DNA of 64,000 bases from an uncultured Alphaproteobacteria bacterium (GTDB lineage: Bacteria > Pseudomonadota > Alphaproteobacteria > Rhodobacterales > Rhodobacteraceae): contig CACGMO010000004.1 in assembly GCA_902574225.1 (NCBI GenBank), positions 1-64,000 of the forward strand. Direction: 5' to 3'. Positions within the stretch are counted from its first letter, which is position 1. Each line of letters begins with the position of its first letter. Both the position numbers and the translations under genes were made by a program. Below, piece by piece: positions 27,246-35,897 of this stretch. The notes beneath the pieces were generated by a model. That model was given only the letters and a program-made list of their open reading frames with translations, searched no databases and was not told where the DNA came from.

Positions 27246-27310
27246 AAAAAAGGACCAGTTAGTTACTAGTTGAGCAGTAAAAATATGCACTTGTCAAGAG
27301 GATAAAAAAA
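27246..27310. promoter_or_regulatory. divergent promoter segment between riboswitch and cobO
   Basis: Only about 65 bp lie between the 5' end of the aptamer (minus) and the cobO ATG (plus), so both promoters must be here or extend into cobO. A perfect TTGACA is present on the minus strand at 27297-27292. At the expected spacing the -10 (CTCAAC, 27274-27269) is poor. For cobO, GAGG at about 27298-27301 serves as a ribosome-binding site. No plus-strand riboswitch is present, so cobO-cobQ seem outside direct B12 control. Confidence 0.35.
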
Positions 27311-27916
27311 ATGTCTGAAAACGAAAAACATAGTGAAAAAATGAAAAGGCTGAAGACGTCGAAGCAAAAAATTTTCGAAAAAAAGACGATGAAAAAAGGC
27401 CTAGTAATTGTTCATACTGGAACAGGCAAGGGAAAGAGTACTGCTGCCTTTGGCATGGTTTTTAGAGGTATAGCACATGGTATGCCATGTGCAGTTGTTC
27501 AATTTATTAAAGGCGCTATGGCAACTGGCGAGCGTGACCTGATCCAAAAGTATTTTCATGAACTCTGTGAATTCCATACTCTTGGAGATGGATTTACTTG
27601 GGATACCCAAGACAAAGAAAAAGATATTGCATCTGCGAAAAAGGCATGGGGCAAAGCCAAGGAACTTATCCTGAATAAGGAAAAAAAGATAATCCTACTT
27701 GATGAAATCAATATAGCGCTCAGGTATGGTTACATCGAAATCGATGATGTAGTCACTTTTTTACAAGAAAAAAAACCTGAGATGTCTCACGTAATACTTA
27801 CGGGACGAAATGCTAATGAGAAGTTAATCAATATTGCGGACCTGGTGACAGATATGACCTTGGTAAAGCACCACTTTCGAAATGGCGTAATGAGCCAATC
27901 AGGTATAGAATTTTAA
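27311..27916 (+). CDS. cobO: cob(I)yrinic acid a,c-diamide adenosyltransferase
   Basis: 201 residues of the CobA/CobO/BtuR family; transfers the adenosyl group of ATP to cob(I)yrinic diamide. A basic N-terminal helix of about 28 residues precedes the inverted P-loop region IVHTGTGKGKSTAAFGM (about 33-49). VVQFIKGA, ILLDEINIALRYGYI and VILTGRNANEKLI are family motifs. Starts the divergent plus-strand operon, with cobQ two bases downstream. Confidence 0.95.
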   Translation: MSENEKHSEKMKRLKTSKQKIFEKKTMKKGLVIVHTGTGKGKSTAAFGMVFRGIAHGMPCAVVQFIKGAMATGERDLIQKYFHELCEFHTLGDGFTWDTQDKEKDIASAKKAWGKAKELILNKEKKIILLDEINIALRYGYIEIDDVVTFLQEKKPEMSHVILTGRNANEKLINIADLVTDMTLVKHHFRNGVMSQSGIEF

Positions 27917-27918
27917 CT

Positions 27919-29379
27919 ATGGGAAAAGCGCTAATGATTCAGGGGTGTGGTTCCAATGTTGGTAAATCACTTTTAGTTGCTGGGCTGATCAGAGCGGCTA
28001 AGAAACGAGGCCTGCGTGTTGCTCCATTTAAACCGCAAAATATGTCAAACAATGCTGCTATAACGGTGGACGGAGGAGAAGCTGGCAGAGCACAATCATT
28101 TCAAGCTTATGCAGCGGGTATTGATTTTCACTCAGACATGAATCCAGTTCTATTAAAACCAGAAAGCATGATCGGGTCTCAAATTATTTTGAATGGGAAA
28201 AAATATAAATCTCTGAAAGCACGAGAGTATTATTCTCATAAAGATAAATTTATAGGGATAGCTATAAACAGTTTTAAGAATTTGGTTAATGACTATGATC
28301 TGGTCATTGCAGAAGGCGCAGGTAGTTTAGCAGAAGTTAATCTCAGAAAGGCTGATATAGCAAATATGGGATTTGCTTCAGTTTTGCGTGTTCCTGTAAT
28401 AGTAACAGCAGATATTGAAAGAGGTGGGGTTATTGCTCAGCTTATAGGTACAAAAGAAGTCCTTGATCAAAACGACTTAAACTTAATTGAAGGGTTTATT
28501 ATAAATAAGTTTCGTGGAGACAAAAGTTTGTTTGATGATGGGGTTGCCTTCATTGAAAAGAAAACAGATTGGAGGAGTTTTGGGGTTATGCCCTTCTTTG
28601 ACAAAGCAAAATTATTTCCAGCAGAGGATAGTCAAGATCTCAAGAGTAGTTTCGGCACCGGCAAGTGCGTAATTTCGGTCTTAAAGCTATCTCGTATTGC
28701 AAACTTTGATGATTTTGATCCTCTCAAAATCGACAATCGATTAAAATTACAATTTGTCGAACCTGGCAATCCTATACCAGCAGATACGAACTTGATTATA
28801 ATACCAGGAACAAAGTCAACAATAGCAGACCTAAAATTTCTTAAATGCCAAGGCTGGGACATCGATCTTAAAGCGCATTACAGAAGAGGAGGTTTTATAT
28901 TGGGAATTTGTGGGGGTTACCAAATTTTAGGTAACGAAATCATAGATGATCAAGGATATGACGGTACACCATCGAAAGCAAAAGGTCTTGGTCTCCTAAA
29001 CGTTAAAACAAAAATGGGAAAAGAAAAGAATCTTGGAAAAAAAGACTTTATCAGCAATATAAATGGGAAAAAAATTTCCGGTTATGAAATACATTTAGGT
29101 ATTACCTCTGGAAGTGATTGTAATAATCCCTTCGCCACCTTAAGAAACAAAAAAGATGGTGCAATATCGTCAAATGGACTCGTGATGGGTACCTATCTTC
29201 ATGGCTTGTTTTTTTCTGACGAATTTAGAAATAAATTTGTAGCTAAATTAAGTTCAGAAGAGAAAAAAGAAGACGTCTCTTTCCATGACACTATTGATTT
29301 AATTTTAGAGGAATTTGTGAAGGTGATAGAGGATAATCTTGATGTTGATTCAATATTATCTGTCGCCAGAAATATTTAA
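27919..29379 (+). CDS. cobQ: adenosylcobyric acid synthase (glutamine-hydrolysing)
   Basis: 486 residues; amidates side chains b, d, e and g of adenosylcobyrinic a,c-diamide. ATPase domain starts MIQGCGSNVGKSLLVAGLI, then FKPQNMSNNAAIT and EGAGSLAEVNLR. The glutamine-amidotransferase domain has nucleophile Cys331 in GICGGYQILG and a late His near 427 in YLHGLF. Stop (TAA, 29377-29379) directly abuts the stop of convergent cobC, leaving no intergenic base. Confidence 0.95.
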   Translation: MGKALMIQGCGSNVGKSLLVAGLIRAAKKRGLRVAPFKPQNMSNNAAITVDGGEAGRAQSFQAYAAGIDFHSDMNPVLLKPESMIGSQIILNGKKYKSLKAREYYSHKDKFIGIAINSFKNLVNDYDLVIAEGAGSLAEVNLRKADIANMGFASVLRVPVIVTADIERGGVIAQLIGTKEVLDQNDLNLIEGFIINKFRGDKSLFDDGVAFIEKKTDWRSFGVMPFFDKAKLFPAEDSQDLKSSFGTGKCVISVLKLSRIANFDDFDPLKIDNRLKLQFVEPGNPIPADTNLIIIPGTKSTIADLKFLKCQGWDIDLKAHYRRGGFILGICGGYQILGNEIIDDQGYDGTPSKAKGLGLLNVKTKMGKEKNLGKKDFISNINGKKISGYEIHLGITSGSDCNNPFATLRNKKDGAISSNGLVMGTYLHGLFFSDEFRNKFVAKLSSEEKKEDVSFHDTIDLILEEFVKVIEDNLDVDSILSVARNI

Positions 29380-30360
29380 TTATTGATTGAGCGCCCGTCT
29401 AACTCTTGTCCACTCATACTTTGAAGTTGGAATACCAAGTCTTACCCAGGTTTCAGAATAATCAAAAGTTCTAATCCAAATATAATGGGCCGCAAATTGC
29501 TCTTCAACTTCAAGACAATTCGAAGTGGCGTACGTATGAAATAAATTAGTTTTTCCAACTAATTTCCAATTTCTTGTACTACAAGCTTCATGCAAAACAT
29601 TACTCCCTTCAAGCAATATCTTTTCCATTTCAGATATCCAAGTAGTGTCATTGAGGGCAATTATTCCAATTTCAGCCGCTATGCTAGAGATTGGCCAAGG
29701 CCCTAACATTCCTCTTACCGATTTAATAAAATCAGAGGGGCCTGATACAAATCCAAGTCTTACGCCTGCTAAGCCAAAGAATTTTCCCAGTGAATTAATT
29801 TGAATTACATTATCGCACTTTTGAACTCTTCTCGAAGAGAACGTTTTAAAGCTTTCATCAATGATCAAAATTCTTACTTTTTTTGATAAATCGTCAAGTA
29901 TCTCTTCAGCAATCACTTTACCTGTAGGATTATTAGGATTAACTATAATAGCAATATCATTGGAAGGTAGTTTTGAAACTTCAGATACTGTCTCGGTTTT
30001 AATACCCGAACTTTTGAAAGCTTTTTCATACTCATTATAAGTCGGTCCAAGTATAGCTACTGATTTATAATTTTTTAAGCATATAGGTAAGAGGCTAATA
30101 ATTTGTTGAGCGCCCTGAACAGCTGCGGTATCAGTGCCTTCTGCAACCTTATATGCTTTTGATGCAGCTTTCTCTAAACCAATCAAAAGCTTACTACTTG
30201 GTAAGTCTCTTAACTCGACCTTTACGCCTTCCTGCCATGGATATGAAGTTCTATTTATACCAGTAGAGAGGTCTATCCAATCTGCTCTTTGCCCTCCATA
30301 CTTTTTTATGGCTAGGTCAATATCACCTCCGTGTTGTATATTTAGATCCTTATTACCCAT
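29380..30360 (-). CDS. cobC: threonine-phosphate decarboxylase / CobC-type PLP enzyme
   Basis: 326-residue class I/II aminotransferase-fold protein (cobC in Pseudomonas, cobD in Salmonella) that makes (R)-1-amino-2-propanol phosphate from threonine phosphate for the corrin side arm. N-terminal HGGDIDLAIKKYGG and WIDLSTGINRTSYPW are typical; IVNPNNPTGKV and the PLP-lysine region INSLGKFFGLAGVRLGF support the fold. ATG 30360 overlaps the end of cobD by 8 bp, indicating a cobD-cobC pair. Confidence 0.92.
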   Translation of the reverse strand: MGNKDLNIQHGGDIDLAIKKYGGQRADWIDLSTGINRTSYPWQEGVKVELRDLPSSKLLIGLEKAASKAYKVAEGTDTAAVQGAQQIISLLPICLKNYKSVAILGPTYNEYEKAFKSSGIKTETVSEVSKLPSNDIAIIVNPNNPTGKVIAEEILDDLSKKVRILIIDESFKTFSSRRVQKCDNVIQINSLGKFFGLAGVRLGFVSGPSDFIKSVRGMLGPWPISSIAAEIGIIALNDTTWISEMEKILLEGSNVLHEACSTRNWKLVGKTNLFHTYATSNCLEVEEQFAAHYIWIRTFDYSETWVRLGIPTSKYEWTRVRRALNQ

Positions 30361-31324
30361 TCATGAACCAAAAATTGAGAGCAAAAAGTATTACGTATAT
30401 TTCAATAATAATATAAATATAATATTTAAGAGCTGTTGAGAGGGTTTTTTTGTTAGGTAAAGGGTGCTCAACGTTGATAGTAGGCTGATCGATAAGTATG
30501 CCTTTTGATCGCTTAGGCCCAAGAAGAGATATCCCAAGAATGTACGCGAACGTTGCTTGTGGCCATCCAGCATTTGGAGAAGTGCTTGCTTTTGCATTCT
30601 TTAAAGAAAATAAAAATGTATTAATTGGTTTAAGAGTAAGAAGACAAAAAAGAATAGAAGACAATCTCGCTGGCACCCAATTTACAAAGTCATCCACGTT
30701 AGCGCTAAACCAGCCAAAGTTTAAGAACTTATCGCTCTTATACCCCACCATACTGTCCAACGTATTTATCGCTTTATAAAAAACTATTCCAGGAAGTCCA
30801 AAAAGAAATGCCCAAAATAAAGGAGCAATTATTCCATCAGACGTGTTCTCAGATAAGCTTTCGATGGCGCCACCACATATAGTATTCTCATCGGAATTTG
30901 TTAAGTCTCTACCAACTATCTTTGATAGCGCTGCCCGAGAAGCAATTAAGTCTTTTTTGTCAAGTGCATCAGCGACATCTTTAACATGTGTGTAGAGAGA
31001 TCTAGTTGCTAAAAATGGCCAAATTAATAATGCCTGAATAACAAAACCATAATGAAAACTTAAAAGCATTTGCTCTATCAAAAAAGCTATCGCTGTTATT
31101 GGAAACACGGTTAGAAAAAAAGTTAAAGTCCCAAGGAGTTTAAGTGATTTTTTCGAGTATTCTCTCTTATTTAGTGACTGCTCAAAATAGGATATTACTT
31201 TACCAATCCACGTAACCGGGTGCCCAATATTCTCGTAAATTTTTTCTGGCCACCCTATTACAATATCAAGGGTTAGGGCTATTAAGAGTATTAAGGGGAC
31301 CATATAATAAATTTCAGAGTACAT
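30353..31324 (-). CDS. cobD: adenosylcobinamide-phosphate synthase (CobD/CbiB)
   Basis: 323-residue inner-membrane protein attaching aminopropanol phosphate to adenosylcobyric acid. Several hydrophobic helices are evident (LILLIALTLDIVIGW at the start; a C-terminal helix near YYIYIIIEIYVILFALNFW). Family motifs are GHPVTWIGKVISYFE, GRDLTNSDENTICGGAIESL and SENTSDGIIAPLFWAFLFG. Divergent from cobT across a 78-bp gap, which has no riboswitch features. Confidence 0.93.
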   Translation of the reverse strand: MYSEIYYMVPLILLIALTLDIVIGWPEKIYENIGHPVTWIGKVISYFEQSLNKREYSKKSLKLLGTLTFFLTVFPITAIAFLIEQMLLSFHYGFVIQALLIWPFLATRSLYTHVKDVADALDKKDLIASRAALSKIVGRDLTNSDENTICGGAIESLSENTSDGIIAPLFWAFLFGLPGIVFYKAINTLDSMVGYKSDKFLNFGWFSANVDDFVNWVPARLSSILFCLLTLKPINTFLFSLKNAKASTSPNAGWPQATFAYILGISLLGPKRSKGILIDQPTINVEHPLPNKKTLSTALKYYIYIIIEIYVILFALNFWFMNG

Positions 31325-31402
31325 GGTAATAATCAGTTGTCTTTGCCTTTAAATTTTTATATCCAAACTACAGTTGTTTTAACATATCCATATTGAGTTT
31401 TT

Positions 31403-32428
31403 ATGAAAAAATTAGAATTAGTCCACACTATAGATGATATTTTTAATTTAGTAGATAGCGCACCAACATGGTCCAAAGAATTAAAAGAAAAAGCTGTTGA
31501 AAGACAAAAGAATTTGTTGAAACCAGCCAATTCCCTAGGTCAGCTTGAAGACATAGCAGTTTTTTTGTCATCTTGGGGCAAAAAGACTATGAAAGACATG
31601 GAGAAAATATCCACTATTGTATTTGCAGGTAATCATGGTGTGTGTAGACAATCAATAAACCCATTTCCCCAAGAAGTTACTTTTCAGATGGTAGAAACGT
31701 TTAAATTGGGAAAAGCAGCAATAAATAAGATATGCGAGTCAAACGAAATCAATCTAGAGGTTATCCCGATCGATCTAGAAAAACCAACGGCTGATATATC
31801 CATTGGACGTGCCATGGATGAAACGGAGTTTATTAAGTCCTTTAATATAGGGTTGCGTGCAGTTTCAGAGAATATGGATTTAATTACATTGGGAGAAATG
31901 GGAATTGGTAATACAACAATTGCATCAGCATTATGTTATTATTTTTTTAATAACGATGTAAGTTCATGGGTAGGACCAGGAACTGGCTCTAACCAAAATC
32001 AGGTGATACATAAGGGCAAAATAATTGAAAGAGCAGTAAAGACAAATCGGCCTGGTATTGTAAGACCTCTCGATGCAGGAGTATCCCTGGGCGGTAGAGA
32101 ACAAGCAGCGATTTGTGGAGCTGTAGTAGCTGCGAAGCATTATTCGGTGCCAGTAATTTTAGATGGTTTTATTTGTACTGCAGCAGTATTACCCATTTTC
32201 TTCGAAAGGAAGGATATCCTTGATCATTGTTTATTTGGCCACTGCTCAAAGGAACCAGGGCATCAGTTGCTACTAAAGATGTTAAACAAAAAGCCTATTT
32301 TGCGTCTAGATATGGCTTTAGGGGAAGGGTCCGGTGCTGCCTTAGCCACTTCCATAGTCAAAGCGGCTTTCAAGTGTCATGTAGAAATGGCCACGTTTGA
32401 AGAAGCGGGAATTTCTGGAAAACAATAA
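31403..32428 (+). CDS. cobT: nicotinate-nucleotide--dimethylbenzimidazole phosphoribosyltransferase
   Basis: 341 residues; makes alpha-ribazole phosphate for the lower ligand (cobU in Pseudomonas naming, cobT in Salmonella). Motifs: PANSLGQLEDIAVFLSSW, FAGNHGVCRQSINPFPQEVT, EMGIGNTTIASAL, and the catalytic glutamate segment ATFEEAGIS close to the C-terminus (Glu333/Glu334). No bluB or cobalamin synthase gene follows; the end meets the convergent cytochrome b561 gene. Confidence 0.94.
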   Translation: MKKLELVHTIDDIFNLVDSAPTWSKELKEKAVERQKNLLKPANSLGQLEDIAVFLSSWGKKTMKDMEKISTIVFAGNHGVCRQSINPFPQEVTFQMVETFKLGKAAINKICESNEINLEVIPIDLEKPTADISIGRAMDETEFIKSFNIGLRAVSENMDLITLGEMGIGNTTIASALCYYFFNNDVSSWVGPGTGSNQNQVIHKGKIIERAVKTNRPGIVRPLDAGVSLGGREQAAICGAVVAAKHYSVPVILDGFICTAAVLPIFFERKDILDHCLFGHCSKEPGHQLLLKMLNKKPILRLDMALGEGSGAALATSIVKAAFKCHVEMATFEEAGISGKQ

Positions 32429-32429
32429 G

Positions 32430-32948
32430 CTATGATTTCCAGCTGGTTATCCTTTGCATAATATTATCCCCAAGAAAAATTTGATGAAAAGCAACGCCAA
32501 TGAGATGGGTTATTATAAAGAGGTATAATATATTAACTAGAATTTTGTGAGCTATACCCAGATCCATATTGACAGTTGAAAAGGCTAATAGACCAGTAAT
32601 AGGAATAGCAAAAAGAATAAAGTAAATCCCCAAATGCACAAAAGTTGATAAAAATTTGAATAGAGCATTTGTTTTTTTTGTGGGAATAGGGACTCCAAAT
32701 TTTATTCTTAGAAAAAGTCTAATAGCCATAAGTAAAAATATAAATACGCCTCCTAATATATGAAATTGACTATTGCTTGTATTTCCATTGTTGGTGATGG
32801 TCTCATTACGAAGTGCTAAAAATTCTAAGGCAATTTTATCACCAGTGATCATTTGTAACAGTATGAAAAAGACGATTATCCAATGTATGAGGATGTGAAA
32901 TTTATTGTAATGGGTTGGAACAATAAAACTTTTACTTGCAAACATCAT
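32430..32948 (-). CDS. cytochrome b561-type di-haem membrane protein
   Basis: 172 residues with four predicted membrane helices and histidines in family positions: HILIHWIIVFFILLQMITG (helix 1), HILGGVFIFLLMAIRLFLR, HLGIYFILFAIPITGLLAF, and HKILVNILYLFIITHLIGVAF. Bacterial b561 proteins move electrons between quinone and periplasmic or superoxide partners. ATG overlaps the selO stop by 4 bp (ATGA), so the two are co-translated. The exact partner is unknown. Confidence 0.88.
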   Translation of the reverse strand: MMFASKSFIVPTHYNKFHILIHWIIVFFILLQMITGDKIALEFLALRNETITNNGNTSNSQFHILGGVFIFLLMAIRLFLRIKFGVPIPTKKTNALFKFLSTFVHLGIYFILFAIPITGLLAFSTVNMDLGIAHKILVNILYLFIITHLIGVAFHQIFLGDNIMQRITSWKS

Positions 32949-34432
32949 GTCCCACAGAAAGTTTGATTTACAACTTGGCTAGCTGTTGGTGGTTTATAGA
33001 ACTCTTCATGATTTTCCTTAATTTCGAAAGGCATAGTTAATAAATCACGTAGAATATCAAAATCAGAAAAATCACCCTTTGTAGCTTTCCCAATGGCGTT
33101 CTCAACAAGATGGTTTCTCATGATAAACGTAGGGTTACTCGAACTTAGAAATTCAATTGCCTCGGTTTTACTCTCGCCATTTTCCTGTAATAATTTTCTC
33201 CAGGAACCTAACCATTGACTAATAGCGTGCTGGTTCTCCTCATCTAAATTTCTGAAATTGTTTAAGAAGATAGTGTTGTCTTCTTTAATTAGGGTTTCTT
33301 TGAGTGACTTAAAAGTCCCTGTAAAATCTGCTTTGCCAACCTCCATAAAATTGAGTAATTCGGAATAAAGCGAGCTTGTTTTTTTTGAGTAATTTTTAAA
33401 CCCCAATTTGCGAGATGATAAAATATCTAGAGAAGCATTGAAATTTTTATCAAAATCAAAAAGAATTTTTTCAACTACTTTTATCGCGTCGGACGTATTC
33501 TTTGAAATTAAAAATAAAATGGTTTCTGCCAACCTGCTTAGATTCCATGGAGCAACGCGTGATTGGTTAGAGAAAGCGTATCTTCCATACTGGTCTATTG
33601 AGCTAAAAACTTTATTTGCTTCATAAGAATCCATAAACGCACATGGCCCATAATCGATTGTCTCGCAAGATATGGAGGTATTATCTGTATTCATTACGCC
33701 GTGAATAAAACCAACTGAGTTCCATTGAGCAACTAAGCTAGCTTGACCTTTAACTATTCTCTCAAAAAATAATTCATATTTTTCCTTTTTGTCAGAGAGG
33801 TCTGGATGGCTTCTTTCAATCATAAAATCGGCCAACTTTCTTATATGGTCTTTCTGATTTCTTATTGCAAAAAACTCAAATGTACCAACTCTAACATGGC
33901 TTGTTGCAACCCTTGCAAGCATCGCTCCAGGAGAAACCTCTGCTCTAACAACCTTTTCCCCGGTTAATAAGACAGCTAAAGACCTAGTGGTAGGAACTCC
34001 CAAATGATGCATGCTCTCTGAAATTAGGTACTCTCTAATTACAGGTCCTATTCCCGCTCTACCATCTCCTCCTCGAGAGAAGTATGTTTTTCCACTTCCT
34101 TTTAGTTGTATGTCTCGCCTCACACCATCTTGACATATTTTGTCTCCCAGTAGAACTGCGCGGCCATCCCCTAATTGTGGCACCAAATGCCCGAATTGAT
34201 GCCCTGCGTATGCTAGAGAAATAGAATTAGGAAGCGTTTTGGAATTTTTTCCACTTAGAAATTTAAGGCCAGATTGACTTTTTAAAAAACCAATATCGAT
34301 GTTAAGCAAGTCTGCTAATTGTTCATTTATCGTGATCACAGTGACATCAGGCATAGTCTCTGCCTCTGTATACCTGAAAAACTCTGGAGGCAGAGATGTG
34401 TATGTATTCTCCAAATTAATGGAATTCATCAT
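32945..34432 (-). CDS. selO: protein adenylyltransferase SelO (YdiU family)
   Basis: 495-residue pseudokinase-fold enzyme that transfers AMP to Ser/Thr/Tyr of redox proteins. Family features: AYAGHQFGHLVPQLGDGRA, LKGSGKTYFSRGGDGRA (nucleotide binding), SHVRVGTFEFFAIR, HGVMNTDNTSISCETIDYGP (metal/catalytic Asp-Asn), and a C-terminal TFCGT with the conserved redox cysteine, present as Cys rather than selenocysteine. Starts at either of two tandem ATGs (34432 or 34429). Confidence 0.94.
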   Translation of the reverse strand: MMNSINLENTYTSLPPEFFRYTEAETMPDVTVITINEQLADLLNIDIGFLKSQSGLKFLSGKNSKTLPNSISLAYAGHQFGHLVPQLGDGRAVLLGDKICQDGVRRDIQLKGSGKTYFSRGGDGRAGIGPVIREYLISESMHHLGVPTTRSLAVLLTGEKVVRAEVSPGAMLARVATSHVRVGTFEFFAIRNQKDHIRKLADFMIERSHPDLSDKKEKYELFFERIVKGQASLVAQWNSVGFIHGVMNTDNTSISCETIDYGPCAFMDSYEANKVFSSIDQYGRYAFSNQSRVAPWNLSRLAETILFLISKNTSDAIKVVEKILFDFDKNFNASLDILSSRKLGFKNYSKKTSSLYSELLNFMEVGKADFTGTFKSLKETLIKEDNTIFLNNFRNLDEENQHAISQWLGSWRKLLQENGESKTEAIEFLSSSNPTFIMRNHLVENAIGKATKGDFSDFDILRDLLTMPFEIKENHEEFYKPPTASQVVNQTFCGT

Positions 34433-34447
34433 TAAATCTTTGTTCGG

Positions 34448-35767
34448 TTAATTCCCGTGTTTGTTTAGGGTACTCCTAAACTTTTCAATGATCTCATCAA
34501 TATGTTTATGTTCAGAAATGAACATTGGAGCTACAATTCCTGAGTCGCCAGTAAATTTGACGTGTAGACCCTCCCAGAATAACTCTTTTTGGAATTTTGT
34601 TCCTCTTTTTCCCGGGTGCCCGTCGGCATGAAGCTCAACTCCGCCCATCATCCCAATTCCTCTTACATCTTTTACGAGTGGATGATCGCAGAGTGAAAAA
34701 AGCGAATTAAGAAAATAACCAGACATTTCATTAGCTCTGTTAAATAAATCTTCTTCTTCATATATTTCAAGTGATGCCAAACCGGCTGCACATGAACCTG
34801 GGTGACCTGAATAAGTATATCCATGAAAAAATTCTATAGTATCTGGGTTAGAGTTATCTGTAACAGTTTCATAAATATGGTCTTTGACACATACTGCGCC
34901 CATTGGCATCGAACCATTTGTAATTGCTTTTGCCATTGTCATAATATCTGGCGTTACATCAAATTTTTGTGAAGCAAAAGGAGCTCCCATTCGACCAAAA
35001 CCAGTTATTACTTCGTCAAAAACAAGTAAAATTCCATGTTCGTCACATATTTCTCTTAGTCTTTCAAGGTAGCCTTCGGGAGGTACTAAAGTTCCTGTCG
35101 ACCCTGCAACTGGCTCAACAAAACAAGCGGCGATGGTATTGCCCCCATAAGCTTGTGCAAACCTTTCTAGGTCATTAGCTAGTTCAACACCATTTTTAGG
35201 TTGCCCTTTAACTTTAAGCTCTTCTCCGGTCCATGTATGTCGCATTAACACAACGTTCGGCATAACTACGGGAAAGGTTCTTCGATTATTAACCATTCCA
35301 GATAAAGATACTCCCCCAATATTGACCCCATGATAAGCTCTTTCTCTACTTACAAAACGATGCCTATTTTGACCGGTAGCAGAATTATAGGACATAATTA
35401 TTTTTAGTGCTGTATCTATAGCTTCGGAACCTGAATTTACAAAAAATACATGGTTCATTTCTTCTGGAGTAAGTTCCGACACTTTATCTGCTAATTCGAA
35501 ACTGGCTGGATGGCCCATGCCAAAAGGAGATGTGTAGGTGTTCTTCTTCAGCTGATTGTGAACTGCTTCAATAATTTTTGGATGACAGTGTCCAGCGGGA
35601 GAACAAAATAAGCCAGAAGACCCATCAATGATTTTTGTATTCTTATGGCTAGTCATATATACACCTGAGGCTTCTGTAATAAGTCTTGGGTCTATCTTAA
35701 AGCCTCTGTTATCGGTAAACGGCATCCAATGATTTTCTAATGAATTTTTAATAATATTATTGGCCAT
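34448..35767 (-). CDS. class III PLP aminotransferase (omega-amino acid:pyruvate type)
   Basis: 439 residues from ATG 35767, reading MANNIIKNSLENHWMPFTDN. PLP-fold motifs: GLFCSPAGHCHPKI, HVFFVNSGSEAIDTALK, LLVFDEVITGFGRMGAPF, and the PLP-lysine region MTMAKAITNGSMPMGAV. Resembles beta-alanine/omega-amino acid--pyruvate transaminases. The 21-residue upstream extension to 35830 lacks family similarity. It lies downstream of a divergent region shared with glutaryl-CoA dehydrogenase; a joint role in lysine or omega-amino acid breakdown is plausible but inferred. Confidence 0.88.
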   Translation of the reverse strand: MANNIIKNSLENHWMPFTDNRGFKIDPRLITEASGVYMTSHKNTKIIDGSSGLFCSPAGHCHPKIIEAVHNQLKKNTYTSPFGMGHPASFELADKVSELTPEEMNHVFFVNSGSEAIDTALKIIMSYNSATGQNRHRFVSRERAYHGVNIGGVSLSGMVNNRRTFPVVMPNVVLMRHTWTGEELKVKGQPKNGVELANDLERFAQAYGGNTIAACFVEPVAGSTGTLVPPEGYLERLREICDEHGILLVFDEVITGFGRMGAPFASQKFDVTPDIMTMAKAITNGSMPMGAVCVKDHIYETVTDNSNPDTIEFFHGYTYSGHPGSCAAGLASLEIYEEEDLFNRANEMSGYFLNSLFSLCDHPLVKDVRGIGMMGGVELHADGHPGKRGTKFQKELFWEGLHVKFTGDSGIVAPMFISEHKHIDEIIEKFRSTLNKHGN

Positions 35768-35852
35768 CTGTCTAAATCCTATTTTTTTGACGTTAAAAAT
35801 GGTGGCAATGAAAAACTTCCCCCAAAACACTGTATTTTTTCAAACACAATAC

Positions 35853-35858
35853 TATAAT
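35853..35858 (+). promoter_or_regulatory. candidate -10 element (TATAAT) for glutaryl-CoA dehydrogenase
   Basis: A perfect TATAAT lies about 40 bp before the ATG at 35898, inside the 130-bp divergent gap 35768-35897. No good -35 hexamer is seen at 16-18 bp spacing, so this is only a candidate. The gene's ribosome-binding site AAGGGA lies just before the ATG. Confidence 0.35.
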
Positions 35859-35897
35859 TAAAGTATCAAAATCCTAAAAAGTCAAAAGGGAATCTCT

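Noticed and set aside
31325-31402. Second B12 riboswitch between cobD and cobT
   Set aside because: The gap is only 78 bp and contains no B12 box or core consensus.
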